This document shows positions 12,411 to 25,179 of a stretch of 64,000 nucleotides of DNA, one piece after another (the stretch's first letter is position 1; every line of letters begins with the position of its first letter). The stretch is from Triplophysa rosa (taxonomy: Eukaryota; Chordata; Actinopteri; Cypriniformes; Nemacheilidae), in assembly GCF_024868665.1 (NCBI RefSeq), contig NC_079905.1:5093658-5157657 (forward strand), given 5' to 3'. The position numbers and the translations under genes are program-made. The notes beneath the pieces were generated by a model. The model ran no database searches. It was not told the origin of the DNA and saw nothing but the letters and a program-made list of their open reading frames with translations.

Positions 12411-13997
12411 TCACCCACTGACATCATTGTCCACAAGCCAAGCTCCTCCAAGGAACGCTCCTATTTCCTCAGGTCTTCCTCGACACCCGGGTTGCGGGTG
12501 AAGCAGGGACCTGAAAAAACTGGCTGCGAGAGGAGTGAACGCCATGAACTGCGATGGCAACCGTTGTGACCCACTCTTTTCCAATTCCGAAGTGCCCGAC
12601 TTACTCCACTGTAAATAACTGCTAAATGCACTATTGTCTGAAACAGTCTCTGCCCATGGTGAGCTCCCCATCAGCATGGCATAGATCAAAATACCCAACG
12701 CCCAGCTGTCTGTACTGGCATCTACAGATACCAAAATCCTTTGGGTGTTTTCAGTGCACCCCTTGTTCCCATTGTTGTCCACTTCTCCTCCCTTGATCTC
12801 CTCCCTCACTCTTGCTATTTCAGCCTCTGGTGTGCAGTATGGAGAGCTGTACCACACGCACGGTACCCTGGTGCCCGCAGCCTTCACCATGCCAAAATCA
12901 CCAAGCTTGACCCAGCGACAGTCACGGTCACACAAGAAGATGTTCTCGGGTTTGACATCACGATGGACAAAGCCGAGCGAGTGGAGGTGAGAGAGAGCAC
13001 CACTGATCTGTGAAGCTACTCCTTGAACACGGTTCTCCTTTATACCGACCTGCATTCAGGTAGATCGAGGTATTACTCATTGGATGCACCAATCATACTG
13101 TAAAGGATTAAGGGATGGGAATTCTGTCATGGGTTATTCACCCTCATGTCATTTAAACCTGACTCTTTCATCTTTGAAACACACGAAAAAAGTTTTTTTT
13201 GAGAAATGTCTCAGTAGTTTGTGTCCATACAGTGGAAGTCAATGGGAGCTAGTGTTGTTTGGTGAGCAATTTTCTTCAAAACATATTTTGTGTTCTGCAG
13301 AAGAAAGTCGTGCAGGTTTAAAATGACATGACAGAATTTTCATTTTTGGGTAACTATCTCAAGTTCAATGTTAGTCATGTGGTAATAGACAGAAGGGTTG
13401 TGAATTGGTTAAATGTTTTGTTAATTCATTATTAATTTAATTGATCTAAACAGTATCAGGACAATTCTAAAAAGTAGCTTTTGTGGTTGGTCAACCTCGC
13501 TCCAAATATGCCAACGATTAGGCACAACGTGCTAAACAGTTATTTGACCAACCTCAGGAACGATGACATCATAGAGGTCGCCATAGATGCAAGGTTGCTG
13601 TGCGAACACGTAGTGGGTTGGAGTGGAGAACGCGATACCGAGGGCTGAAGTTAGAGATGGGTGGGTGCAGAATGCCAAAGACAGATTATATTCTCGTAGA
13701 AATGACAGGAGACATGTGGAGTCTCGCAGAAAGAATTTAAGAGCCATTGGTGTTCCTGGAGAACGTTCCAAATTGGAGAATGAAATATTATATGAAATAA
13801 ATATTACACAAAATGGAGTTAATGTACGGAAAAAGCTAATTTAATCACTTACCCCTTTTCTTGTGCACAGCTAACTTGACCTTGCCATACGAGCCCTCTC
13901 CAAGAATTTTGATAACTTGGAAGTGATCTGAGGGCTCCAGCGAAGCCAGTGACTGAGCCGTAAGGTGACACAACTCATCCAAGAGTCTTGTGGCTGT
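12411..13997 (-). CDS. SBK-family (SH3-binding domain) serine/threonine kinase, first exon not found
   Basis: Three coding exons join in frame: 13853-13997, 13553-13755 and 12411-13049. They give 328 residues up to the TGA stop. Kinase landmarks in order are the glycine loop GEGSYGKV, the lysine strand MALKF, HRDVKPEN (catalytic loop), DFG and SPYCTPE in place of the usual APE. The segment LDELCHLTAQSL before the glycine loop and FVHRDVKPENIFLCDRDCR are typical of SBK1/2/3. A minus-strand acceptor (TTTGTGTGCAG) precedes the first exon given here, so a short upstream exon with the start codon is missing from this model. Human SBK2 and SBK3 sit at 19q13.42 near EPN1 and IL11, which favours that branch. 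Substrates are not well known for this family. Confidence 0.85.
13107..13362. mobile_element. TTAA-type inverted-repeat MITE, copy 2 (diverged)
   Basis: It lies in an intron of the SBK kinase gene. The arms carry the shared motifs TTCTGTCATG...CACCCTCATGTCATTT and GACAGAATTTTCATTTTTGG, and the middle keeps TTTTGTGTTCTGCAGAAGAA as in the copy at 11453. Confidence 0.7.
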
Positions 13998-16900
13998 CTG
14001 CACACAAAACCGGGATCCATGATCAAGGTTACAAGAGGATGTGCAAAACATTAACACCTAATGTAATCCGAGAAAGAATTTGCATGACTCTTGTCACACA
14101 GTTATTCAGTTTCAATTCTGTGATTTATTTATTTATTTTTGTGGCTTCAGTTGGTTTTCCTACGTAAAATAATGAGGTAGGACCTTATTGATGCTGCATC
14201 ACACTTTCATAAAACATATTTTAGCAGGTTCAGCATATGAGTCCAGCTGATTTAGAATATGGGATGGCCCCCATATACATTTCTTTGGTTCCCTGGTTTC
14301 CCTGGCAGTCAACATAAGGAGCAAATATAATAAAATCCCTTGTGGAAAGCAAATACGTATGTCAGTGGATCTGGTGGAGTACTGATATATCGCTAGAGCT
14401 GTCAATGCAGACTATTATAAGGACGCCACTGTGAAAGAGAGATTTCTGTCAAAGCTTCTAAGAATCGACCGGTCCGTCGTCGCATTGGACAGCTGTGGAG
14501 CAGAACACCAGAAATGGACATGGCCTGCCTCATCTAAGCCTCACGGGATTATGTGTTCTGTTCATTAATAGACCAAGTATTGGGAACTGGTAGTAGATGT
14601 GATGGTCAGGCACAATTTGCATAAAAGACACGTAGTGAATGTTCTGGCATGTTTGACTTTCTGGTAGTTTATAAATGCATGGCTGTGTCCCAAACGCAGA
14701 AAGTTTTAGTTCGGTATGATGATAGAGGGTTGGTGTTGCATAAGAGGGATAAGGTGCACCTGTTGGGCATCAGTTGTGGGCAACAGATGACCCACGGAAA
14801 GATGCACCAGCGGCGCTTCAGTATTAGATACAAATGTTGTACATTGTTGAATTGTGTAACACGTTATAAAAGCCTCTCAGGTATGTTGTTAGATGGGGAA
14901 GTTGTCACAAGGGCTGTGTCGCAGTAACTATGTTTAAAATTGGGAACTAATCTAAAATCTAAATAGACAAATGTGGGTTTTCTATCATTAACTATCATTA
15001 CATATTTGCTATATAAAACCAAACTAGCATTCAACATAATGATGGCAAGACAAAAACGTTTTCAAGATTCAAGATGTTTTTTATCTTAATATCAGGTCAG
15101 TGCAAGTTATGTTGTAGGTTTTATAATAATGGTACTATTTATTTAAAACTGTGTTGTGTTTCTTATGTCTGTTAGAACTGTTGGAAATTGACTGAAAAGT
15201 ATATATTAGACTGTTCAATGGCAGACTCCATTGTGACAATACATTGTGTCCTATTGGGGCATGTTGTCACAAAAATCTATGTATATTTAATGTATTTTTT
15301 GATGTAGGCAATAACCCTAGTGTAAATGTTTAACATGTCTCCCGAAAAAATATTTATTGGAGTAGAAAACTGTGACAACTAGCCCCGGTCTCTTATACGA
15401 GCAATCACAGACAAACTTTTAACTTTGGAACTTTATATTATGCTACCTTTTAAGCATGCTAAGGTATACATATAAATACATACATATATATTCAATAAGC
15501 TACACCTTGGCATGTAGGTAAGAATAGATTCCTAGATTTAGGTTTAAGGAATATCAATTTTCCCTGAAAGGAACAAAAAGACTTACTGTCATAATTGCTG
15601 CCGTTGAACGTTGTTGTGGAATTTACAGATGCAGATTTCTATTCATCACTGGTCCCTGAAAGCTTCAGGTTAAACAATCATAATTCAGCTGGTTAAGTTT
15701 ACAGTTTCCTTCGTCTCTGTTGGTTTATTCACATGTGGACGTCCTGATGCCACTGCATCTCTCTTCTCTGTGCTTTATGCTCTCATTACCCCTCCTTGGA
15801 TGTTACGGGGTTCAGTTCTATTCGTACATTTTGAACCTTAAGCTTTTTGTTTCCAAATTTAGTAAGTAATAATTGACCTGGAACTTATTTAGGTGTGACA
15901 ACCTGTCGTTACGGTGTGTCCCTCTGCTCTGTTTTATACTGTGCTTGTGTACCAGGGCTTTGACATATGTAATGAACGATTACGTTTTCAACCTCTCTCT
16001 CAGTGAACATGACAGATTCAACAGCTGTGGGGTGACTTTACGAAAAGCTTATATCGCAAATCTCTGCCTCTGCTCAACACTGCCAAGTCATGTCCAGCTA
16101 CGTCTACCCTGGCTTTCAAGCGTTTTTAAACACACATAGAGTCAAGAGACATAATCTATAGGATATCCCGTTCCCTCATTCTGCAGCCTTTGGCATTAGT
16201 CGACGTGCTGAAGATTTTGATATTCACGGTTGACTATCTCCTGTAATTTATAACCCTCTGGATGTACTTGAGCTCAATCAGCCATGAAGATGTTCAGCCA
16301 GATGGGGGCGGTTAAATTTGGAATAGCAAGAATTACAAATCTATGAGGTTAAAGATTATTTCAGGAACGTACGGAAATGCAAATTGATCACAGAACATTA
16401 GAAATAGTGTAGTATGTTGTTGGTTGATTCGTCATTTTTTCTTATTAAATAGTTTGTGTTTCTGTGGCTCAACACAAAGGGCTCTATTTTATCAAAAATA
16501 AATAAATACAATGTATACACCTTGAATGTGTCAGATAAATGCAAAAATAGGCTTGAGAATATAAGAAATAGGCCCTGGCTTTGAGTTTAATATAAAAATG
16601 TATTTAAAAGAACAATATGACAAAACAATTAAATAGTCAAATAATAAATACAAAAATAAATATTTCATGTACAAAAATGTTGGAAAACAAACGAATAACA
16701 CTGTCTGGGACTCAAGTACATAATCAAATGCTTGTCATTGGACTTGCGTAGGCAAATCATGGTGCATTTGAGTTTGGTTGACATAGTTTCCTTACAAATG
16801 GATGATTTTTCCAAATGATTATCTGATATTAACACCACTTCATTTCTTCAGCATCTTACATCACAGGCCCAGGACCTGATGTATAAACATTGTGTGCGCA

Positions 16901-17573
16901 CCAAATGTGCATTAAAATGTGCAAAGGCCTACACAATTTTCCATGCACAAATAGGGATTTTTAGAAAATAAACCCAAATGTATGCACGCCCACTGTTGAC
17001 CGTGCGTACGTACACTTAATGTATGACATTTATGCAATGTTTTATACATCAGGCCCCTGGTGTATGTATGTAAGTTCTCTCAGTTTTTTGTCATGAGGAA
17101 TTTTGGTCAAAATGTATTTTCAATGTCGTCTGAACAAAGTTAAAAACATGCCCAGTTTTATTATTTAGTCACTTTGTGGGATTAAATGGAAATAAATTAC
17201 TGCAAACATAGGCCTTCTTCGTCGTCGTACCGCAATTACGGGTTTTTATCGACATCTAGTGGCCATTCGTAACAACTGCCTGCAGTTGATTTTACTAACA
17301 ACCCAATGCTCATCCGCTTTATACACAAAAACATAATGTAAACAAAAAACTTCAATAAATAACCTTAAATATTAAATACATAACTTACAAATGAAATAAG
17401 AAAGAGAGCAGTTATGAGGAGATGAGCGTCTAGGAAAAATTGAAATGGAATGGTTCAGAGCACACAGATTCCACGCCTGGGAACTTTAAGGCCACTGTGC
17501 CTGTTTACTGCATCTTTCCTTTACTGACACCATGGGGATGAGAGGACGGCTACCAGTGATGTGAAAGGAGCCA
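13998..17573. other. intergenic spacer, SBK kinase to il11
   Basis: Mostly AT-rich sequence with no supported exon. The missing first exon of the kinase gene should lie in its left part. An inverted-repeat element sits at 16872-17056. The il11 3' UTR probably occupies the right end, with minus-strand AATAAA-like signals near 17156. Confidence 0.45.
16872..17056. mobile_element. short inverted-repeat MITE
   Basis: Ends GGACCTGATGTATAAACAT and ATGTTTTATACATCAGGCCC are inverted repeats around a 150-base core. Confidence 0.7.
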
Positions 17574-18679
17574 TTATCGTCTATGCTTCAGAACTCCGAG
17601 AGCTCTAGAGTACCAGTCACAAAATAAATAAAGTTTCTTATAGATTTCCATAGTGGCCTGGTACATATTCCAGTATGAATTGAGAGGAGGCAGGGTAGGG
17701 TAGATAGGCTCAGAAGGTGCGGTTCCAATCTGTAACAAGAAGTTTCGAAGATTTGTTTAACCAACGCTTTTCTTTTTACTATACTTTATCTATTTTATTG
17801 TAATCCGTAATAGTCATTCTTACGATCACCTTGCAGTCAAAATATTTTAGTTCTCTTCTAGGTGAGAAAATAGAAGAGAACTAAGCTCTATAGCTCTTAC
17901 CTCTCTGAGCACCTTGAGGCTGATGCTCTTCATATGATGAGCAATCTTTTTCGTCTTAGAAAACTCAGTCTCTAATTGTTCCTGTTTATGTTGCAGCCAG
18001 TCGAGATGAAACAGAAAGGATTTAAGACCAGAGTACAGCTCGGATAAAGTGCTGCTCACCTGTGGGACAAAGACATCCATTTTTCATTTTACATTGTGCT
18101 GTTTTTTGTTTCAGTCAGATAGTCTCTTATGGTCTAATTGGGTTGTTATTACTAAAGTGAAATGAGAGTTATTGAACAAGGTAAGAAACAGATGCTGATG
18201 TGCTACCTCGAGTGATTTCAGGTCTTTTGCGCTGTAGCTCAGCGTGGGCAGTGAGGTGAGGTCACGTTCAAAGTCTTGCATCATCTCTGACACATCCTGA
18301 AAAAAAGTCAATTCCAATATTAAACAAACATGTTGAAAGACCTTGCATTGATCTTGCATGGGACAGCCACTCCCAAACTAAAAATAAAAATGAGTTTTAA
18401 TGTGATCTCAAATTGTACACTAAATAAACGTGTAAAAATGAGTTTGAACTATTTATTTAAAAAGCAAAATGAATCCGAACTTACGACTCCATGAGTTAAC
18501 AATTTCGACAGCTGGCGCATATCATGCTGCAGTTTTTTCAGACCTTCTCTTCCTTGTGCGGTCGAAGTGGGACGGGCCGTAGTGAAGCCAAAGAGCTCAA
18601 CCAAAGACATGAAGAAGATCAGGGGAAGGGTGATGTCGGGAAACACTGTCAGCAAAAAAGAAAGAAAGATGACTCTCAT
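17574..18679 (-). CDS. il11: interleukin-11 (gp130-family cytokine)
   Basis: Minus-strand exons 18485-18645 (or up to 18679), 18207-18296, 17901-18059 and 17574-17729 join in phase and end in TAA. They encode a secreted four-helix cytokine. IL-11 features are LTSLPTLSYSAKDLKSLE (human has a DSLPTLAMSAGALGAL-type segment), an AB-loop/helix region with LYSGLKSFLFHLDWLQ, and a final helix ending DWYSRALGVLKHRR (human DWAVRGLLLLKTRL). The family signals through IL-11 receptor alpha and gp130. A hydrophobic leader precedes a likely mature start near TTARPTS. The exact first exon is unresolved. An acceptor at 18646/18645 would splice in a separate start exon, but the frame is also open through it to an ATG at 18679. 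Synteny with epsin and SBK agrees with human 19q13.42. Fish can have il11a and il11b; I cannot tell which this is. Confidence 0.85.
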
Positions 18680-20906
18680 ATGTCAGTCGAACTGATGACA
18701 TTCATCTAGTCTGATTCACAACTACAGGTGCCATGGTTTGTGTTCTCAGCAGTTGCTCTGCTTAATAAAAGACATATATCTAAATCAATTTGCACAGAGT
18801 ATATTGGTCACGCCGGATAGGACAACATTTTGAGTATCCCACAAGAATTTCCAAGGCATGTAGAACATGTGTAACTGACACCGGGGTGTGTAATGCTAAA
18901 AAGATGTCACTTTAAAAAGCAAAATTAAGAGATGCTACAGCATTCGGATGAAAGGATGTGAGTCAGCATATTTCCGGATGCCAAAATGTACAGGCAGATG
19001 CAACACGAGGAGTTAAGTTGAGGTCATGATATCTCACCAAACGGGTAACACTACACCTATTGCAAAATACACAATTGAAAAAGTCCAGGAATGCTCAGAG
19101 GTCATCTGGAAACTGAACTTGAATGCATTCCTTACTGTAGGATCGTAAGAATAAGAATTTCTAATGAATCCTGCAACTAAATAAGTGTAATACTAGTCTT
19201 TCTGTTAGTCCAGCCTGTTTGATGTTCACTCCGGTCTTTAGCCACAGCAAACTCAAATGAGCCATGGCCAAACTCCGTCTGACCATTTTAGCTCTTCAAA
19301 TGAATACATTTAGCAGATATGTGATAAGTGATTTAGCCCTGTGATAAGCGTTTGGAGGAAATTAATGGCTATTTGCGCAATTAACATGCTTGGAACTTTT
19401 CTAAATGGAGAAATTGTCAGGGTCAGCGATTACCATTGCGTGCCAACTTTGTGGATTAGATGGCACGGTGACGGTCTCCATCAAAAGCTGGCGAAGTGAA
19501 AGATCAAATTGACTCAATTAGTTTTGAGGCCGACTGTTGACTCACGGACTAACATCCTTCCATCAGTTCTGGTGGAAAATGACACTGATAGCATCTTTTC
19601 ACTTACGATAACACAGATTGCTTTGAACAATTATTACACCAAAGAAATCCTGACTTTAACTGCATGATTCATATTTTAGAAAAGACTGTTTCAGAGAAAA
19701 TATACATTTAAAACCACCGATAACCACCGATGGTGATGTGATCAGGAGAAAACAACCTTGACCTTTGACCTTGATGTTAATCATTTAAGTATCAACTGTT
19801 GAAAAGCCCCAAACCAAAATTGGGTCACATCACCCAATTTTTACGTTAAAGGGATACGTCCCCAAAAAATGAAATTTCTGTCATGATTTGAGCTGTTTCA
19901 AATTGTATACATTTCTTTGTTCTATTGAACGCAAAAGACGATATTTTGAAGAATGCAGGAATAAATGATCGCAGGCCTTCAGTTATAATGAAAAATCACA
20001 ATAATCAATAACACTTAAAAATTAAACATTCTATTTTTGACTAGTATTTTTCAATCACTGGTCAAAATGTAGTTACAACAAAACACAAAAAACTAAATCA
20101 GTTTTGTCACATGGTCACTAAACAATACCAACAACAATATCATACCCATACCAACCCCCCATAAAATAATAAAGTAATTAAAATGTATGTATTGTACTTT
20201 AAATTAATTCAATATCAATAAACTAGAGTAAATTATGTTGATGGTTAATTCGTATCCCTACATGACATTTCAAATTCAAAATTCATTAAAAAGCAAAGAC
20301 TCCCCCTACTGGAGGGTGCCTACACTATCACGTCTGTGTGCTTAAGTGAAAAGAAATGAAGGCAAAAAAAAAATACTTACGTTTCATTGTAATCCTATAA
20401 CCCCAATCTGTAAATACAGTGTACAAACTAGTGTTATCACTCTACTAACATTTAGAGTGAAACGAGCCTCTTTTATACGGGTATATGACACACACTCTGA
20501 GTCATTCAGAGTCAACTTCAGAAAAAAATACACATCTACACACCCCCTCACACTAAACGTATCTTTTTTTCTGGAGAACTCCGCTTTTTTCTGTTATTTC
20601 CGCCAACAACTTTTTGGCTCGTGACCCTTGTGTTCCTAATTTGGGATTTTTGACATCCTTTTCAACACTTCTGAATTGCGCATTAACTCAAATGTAAAAC
20701 AGACTATACAACTCAGTGATTGGACATCAGTGTGCAAATCTTTTTAATCTCTTTTATATGATTAGAAAAGTCATAGTTTACATATAAGTATGCCATTACA
20801 GTTGTATCAGATTTCACCTCGCCAAAGGGGAATGTCGTAGAGATGATGGACTGAGATGAGACATGAAACGGTTCTGAGATGAATTAAGTGCACAACAGAA
20901 CTCAGT
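18680..20906. other. intergenic spacer upstream of il11
   Basis: AT-rich sequence with no supported exon. It includes one end of the TTAA-type MITE (19844-19962). A small il11 start exon may be hidden here. Confidence 0.4.
19844..19962. mobile_element. TTAA-type MITE, one arm only
   Basis: TTAAAGGGATACGTCCCCAA followed by the shared TTCTGTCATGATTTG and GACGATATTTTGAAGAATG blocks. The second arm is missing. Confidence 0.6.
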
Positions 20907-20950
20907 CACACACTCACACACACACGCACGCACGCACGCACACACACACA

Positions 20951-20982
<32 letters not shown>

Positions 20983-21770
20983 CACACACACGGCTTTGGT
21001 TGACTATCCCCGTGGGGACAGTCCATAGGCGTAATGTTTTTATACTGTACAAACTGTATATTCTATCCCCTATCCCTAACCCTATCCCTAAACCTAAAGA
21101 TCATAGAACACTTTTTGCATTTTTAGATTTGTAAAAAATATTGTTCTGCACACTTTATTAGCTTTTTTGCCCCTGGGGACCTCAATTTTGGTCCCCACGG
21201 TGACACGAGTCCCCATGTGTTGGTGTGTATTCAGGTTTAGGTCCCCACCGGGATATACAAACATGAACACACACACACACACACATGTTGGGTCATTCCA
21301 TAGACGCAATGGTTTTTTACTGTACAAACTGTATATCATATTCCCTACCCCTAAACCTAACAATCACACACAACTTACTGCTCTTTTAGATTTTCAAAAG
21401 GTTTTTCTGTATGATTATAAGCTTGTTTCCTCATGGGGACCAAAAAATGTCCATTTATGTCCATGATGTCCCCATACCGTAGGGTTTGCCAGGTACACAC
21501 ACACACACACACACACATGTCTGGTTTATTATCTCCATAGACAGTCCATAGGCGTGAAGATTTTTATGCTGTACAAACTGTATATTTAATCCCCTACCCC
21601 TAAATCTACCCATAAACCTAAAGATCATAGAAAACTTTTTGCATTTTTAGATTAAAAAAAATATTGTTCTACGATTTATAAACTTTTTTGCCCATGGGGA
21701 CCTCAATTTTGGTCCCTATGGTGACAGGAGGCCCTATGTGTTGGTGTGTATTCAGGTTTAGGTATAAAAC
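20907..21770. repeat. CA-rich compound minisatellite, about 2.5 long units
   Basis: A (CA)n/(CGCA)n tract at 20907-20992 is followed by three diverged copies of a 230-260-base unit (about 21000-21262, 21285-21493 and 21519-21765). Each has a CCATAGRCG box, CTGTACAAACTGTATAT, a CCCTA-rich stretch and GGGGACC segments, and the units are separated by (CA)n tracts at 21262-21284 and 21494-21517. Frames through it are low complexity. Confidence 0.85.
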
Positions 21771-22384
21771 AAGGCCACACACACGCACATGCCCCAACTG
21801 TGTGTTCTACCCCACACATCGTCCGTTTGGTCTCCTCTGACACATCTCACTACTATTTCCACTTAGACATTCAACATGGACAACTGTCTTCATGCCTGAA
21901 TGCACATACATACAACCTCCCCCCCCCCAAGTTTCTCTTTCATTCATCCCCTCACCCACTCATTCTTGCTTTTTTCTCTATTTGCCCATGAGTGCAAAGA
22001 GGCAAAGAGTTTCATGTTGATAAGAAAAGTGACTGTTACTGTTGTGCGTATATCCTGCACTTCAGGAAGTGGTCAGACTACCCGAGTATCTAGTGGTCTA
22101 CTGAATGTACTTTACAGTGATATTGATGGAATAATCTGTCCAAAAAATGAAACATTCTTCTGTGGAATACACATTTCTATATAATCCGGATTCATAGAGA
22201 CCACAGCTAAAAGCTCCAACGAGGACAAAAAAGGTAGTGTATGGTTTACAGTGTGCTTGACAGTAATATTAGGGGTATTTCCATTGAGAAGCGTTGCTTT
22301 TTTTTAATTGTTTTTCTATGTAAATGCGCTACGGACGTGTTTGACCGTGCGTCTTTTGCAGCGTCTCGCGCGAGAGCGCCGAAT

Positions 22385-22873
22385 AGGCCCTTTTCACAAT
22401 GACGTCACTTAACTTCCGCCTTTTTGCAAAGCAGTGTATCATAACATCTTGCAACAAACAAGAAGAACTTCCGTGGAATTTAACAACAGTGAAAAAGAAA
22501 CTGACAGAACACGTATTCTAGTACTTATCCTAGCACCTTCGCTAACACAAAAAGAAAACAAAACGCTTACCTTCATAATCAAACAGGTACTGTTCAACGA
22601 AGAATTTGTATCCTTTCTCTAGCTTTGATCTTGTCGTTAGCAAAAATTTGTCTGCAAGATGTTGTACATCATCTAGCCGTATTTGTGGCAGATGTGCAAG
22701 GGACTTGGTAAACTCTGAGGCGCTATAGCGGAAGTAGCTTCTTCTTGAGTTTTACTGGCGGTTGGCAAACCAGCTTATAGGTGCATTACCGCCACCTTGG
22801 AGTGTTAGCGGAAGTAACGATACACTGCTTCGCGGCAGAACGGAAGATGCGTGACGTCATGTGAAAAGGGCGT
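22385..22873. mobile_element. inverted-repeat element, family B copy 1, carrying an exon relic
   Basis: Terminal inverted repeats CCCTTTTCACAATGACGTCA and TGACGTCATGTGAAAAGGG bound a 489-base element flanked by AT on both sides. The copy at 35652-36189 has the same ends. On the minus strand, 22571-22715 reads as an open coding-like segment (KGYKFFVEQYLFDYEG) ending in a splice donor GAAG|GTAAGC. The surrounding sequence (22270-22384 and 22874-23135, with CGCGCGAGAGCGC and AGCGCGTCTCGAG) looks like another repeat into which it inserted. Confidence 0.85.
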
Positions 22874-23824
22874 ATTTCAACTTTTACGCTCAGCTCATTA
22901 ATTTCACAGCAGTGAACCAATCAGAAGACCCCGAAGGCGGGGCAAGCGTTACAGTCGCAAGTTGGCCAAAGCGCGTCTCGAGACCCTCGCGTTCTGTGTT
23001 TTTTACGCTTTAAATCAACTTCTGAGCGTTGCGTATTTACATGAAGACGCGTTGTGTGTGAACTTTCTGGAGGTTGACGGCCTGTGATCACTGTTGTTGT
23101 TTTATAGCAAGAGATTGTCACAAATCTTGCTCCACAGACGAAATAACAAACGTGAAATTTTTGTGAATAATTCCTTTAGGCCTTGTATTTGATTTTTTTT
23201 ATTGTATAATAAGAGAAACCACTCTAATGTAAAAAGGAGAACACACCTCAGTGCCCTTCCCAGACAAAGTTGGAAAAATTATTACTCACCACAGGATGTT
23301 ACACTTATATATGAATCTGTTGCATGCACCTCAAGGTCAAAGCACCAGCGTGCTACAATTAAGCTCTAAAACAACATGCTTTGTCCAGGCAACCCATACT
23401 TCATAAACACTGGAAGCTACTTCACATTGTTTGACACAGCAACCTTCATCCCAGCGGAGGTGGTGACGGCTGTTAATGCTCAGTTGGCATGAATTCATTG
23501 CGTCAAATAAGGATGCGTTTGGAGAAGAAGATAAGCCACGTTTACCCCAAGTGGGTGGATTCTTTGAGGTGTTCAAATTCCTCGAAAGGAACGCATGATC
23601 AAGCAGAAACCAACATCCTCTCTATTAATATCCTGATGACAAGAATCTGAAACTAATCTCACCAACCCTGGTTTTGTGTTTGAGTTCCTTTTTCAGCAGA
23701 TATGTTTTAAGTTGACATATTTACAAATGTGTAACAAATATTATCATTATAAATCACTTTATTTATGAATTTAAATTCTATGATTTAAATTCTTTTGAAC
23801 AAGGAAACGTTTAGAGATTCAGCG
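22874..23824. other. intergenic spacer
   Basis: The first 260 bases look like the right flank of the repeat that hosts the family B element. The rest is AT-rich with no supported exon. Confidence 0.4.
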
Positions 23825-23888
23825 ATGGAAACATATTCCGACCAGGATGTGGCTCTCTACGGGACAGCCACTGCGGCAGGAGGAACGG
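23825..23888 (+). CDS. orphan first coding exon, unassigned
   Basis: ATG in a fair Kozak context (AGCGATGG) opens 21 codons (METYSDQDVALYGTATAAGG...) and ends in a consensus donor ACGG|GTAGGA, phase 1. Its base composition is GC-rich against AT-rich surroundings, which drew attention. No downstream exon that continues it could be found up to 29 kb. I do not recognise the peptide. It could be the first exon of a gene whose other exons are short, or chance. Confidence 0.25.
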
Positions 23889-25134
23889 GTAGGATTACGG
23901 TTCAAAAAGTTTTAGATGTGTACAAAAGGGGGAATCCCAAAACTAACCAGAAGGCAATGTTTTAAATAACTCAAAGTCTTACTGACACTAATCCATTTTG
24001 TGGTTGACACCAATGTTATGTTTTGGGCAAAACCACACACTTTCCAGGGCAAGTGAAATCGCAGAAGTGATGAATGTCCAGGTGCCAATATTGTTTATTT
24101 TGACTGATGTCCAACGTGCACAAACTGGACCGTTTTAGTCATACTGTAGCGCTCCTCTATGACTGCATGTCTCATTATGAGCTCACAGACATAGACTTGC
24201 TCACACACGCATTTTTCAGAGATGATCCAAGCGTCTGCCATCATCAATGAGTCTGAACCATGTTCCGGCTGCTTGTGACATCATCGTGACATTTTTTCCC
24301 CCTGCAGCGTGAACAACATTGTTATTGTTCCGTAGCCTTTATCCCTTAAGTCTGGGCTTTGGAATACAAGCTAAAATGTAAAGGTGTATGTGCACTTGAA
24401 GTACCGTTTCTTTTTTGTGTCTCCCAAAACTAATATGTAATGTATATTTAGTGTATATTTCTGAATAATTTAATTATAGATATAGTATGCTTTTTCGTAT
24501 ACTTTATTGTCAGAAGCATCATTAATAATGCTTAAAATTCAAAACACATTTTCCTCATGTGTAAACAGCAGATATAGAGTTTTTTTATGTGTATATATTT
24601 GTAAAACTATTTTTCTTCTGAAGCGTTTACATCACAACCTAGTTAATCGGTTCCATATGTTATACGCTCATAAGTCAAGTCGAGCACTACATTCATTTGA
24701 CCAAGTTGGCCTATGAGTCAGGGAACAGTGTTGCAGATCAGGGAACTACTGTACACCTTTACATCATGCTTTGAAAATGATGAATATTTGGAAAATAGTA
24801 TTCAATCTCATAATAATTCTGCCTTTTTTAAATGTCTTAATGCCTTATGGAATTTCTTCATCCTCTTTTGCCTCGTGTTAAAAGTTTGCCGTGTTAATCA
24901 GATATTAGAAATTATGGATTTTCCATATTGCACTGTCCAGACGGAAGAACAACGGCAACCTCTTACTCAAGTGTAATTCACCTCTCCGATTAAGACTTTC
25001 CCCTGTTTCCCCTGTTTCTCCTCGTTCTAACACACAGATCTAACAGAAAGGGGAGGGAAGTGAGATTTCCATTTTCGTCACAAAACTTTTCATCTCTAAT
25101 CTACTTTCAGTGACTAATGGAATGCAAAAAATGC

Positions 25135-25137
<3 letters not shown>
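23889..25137. other. AT-rich spacer
   Basis: No supported gene, repeat element or RNA was seen here. Confidence 0.4.

Positions 25138-25179
<42 letters not shown>
25138..25179. repeat. (GA)n microsatellite
   Basis: About 20 GA units with one GC interruption near the end. Confidence 0.95.

Noticed and set aside
12741..13013. Plus-strand frames opposite the SBK kinase last exon
   Set aside because: Antisense of a well-supported kinase exon.
20814..21026. Cysteine/valine repeat frame
   Set aside because: Translation of the CA/CGCA microsatellite.
22434..22622. Plus-strand frame conserved between 22434-22622 and 35555-35926
   Set aside because: The conservation follows from the shared transposon. 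The coding-like signal and splice donor are on the other strand.
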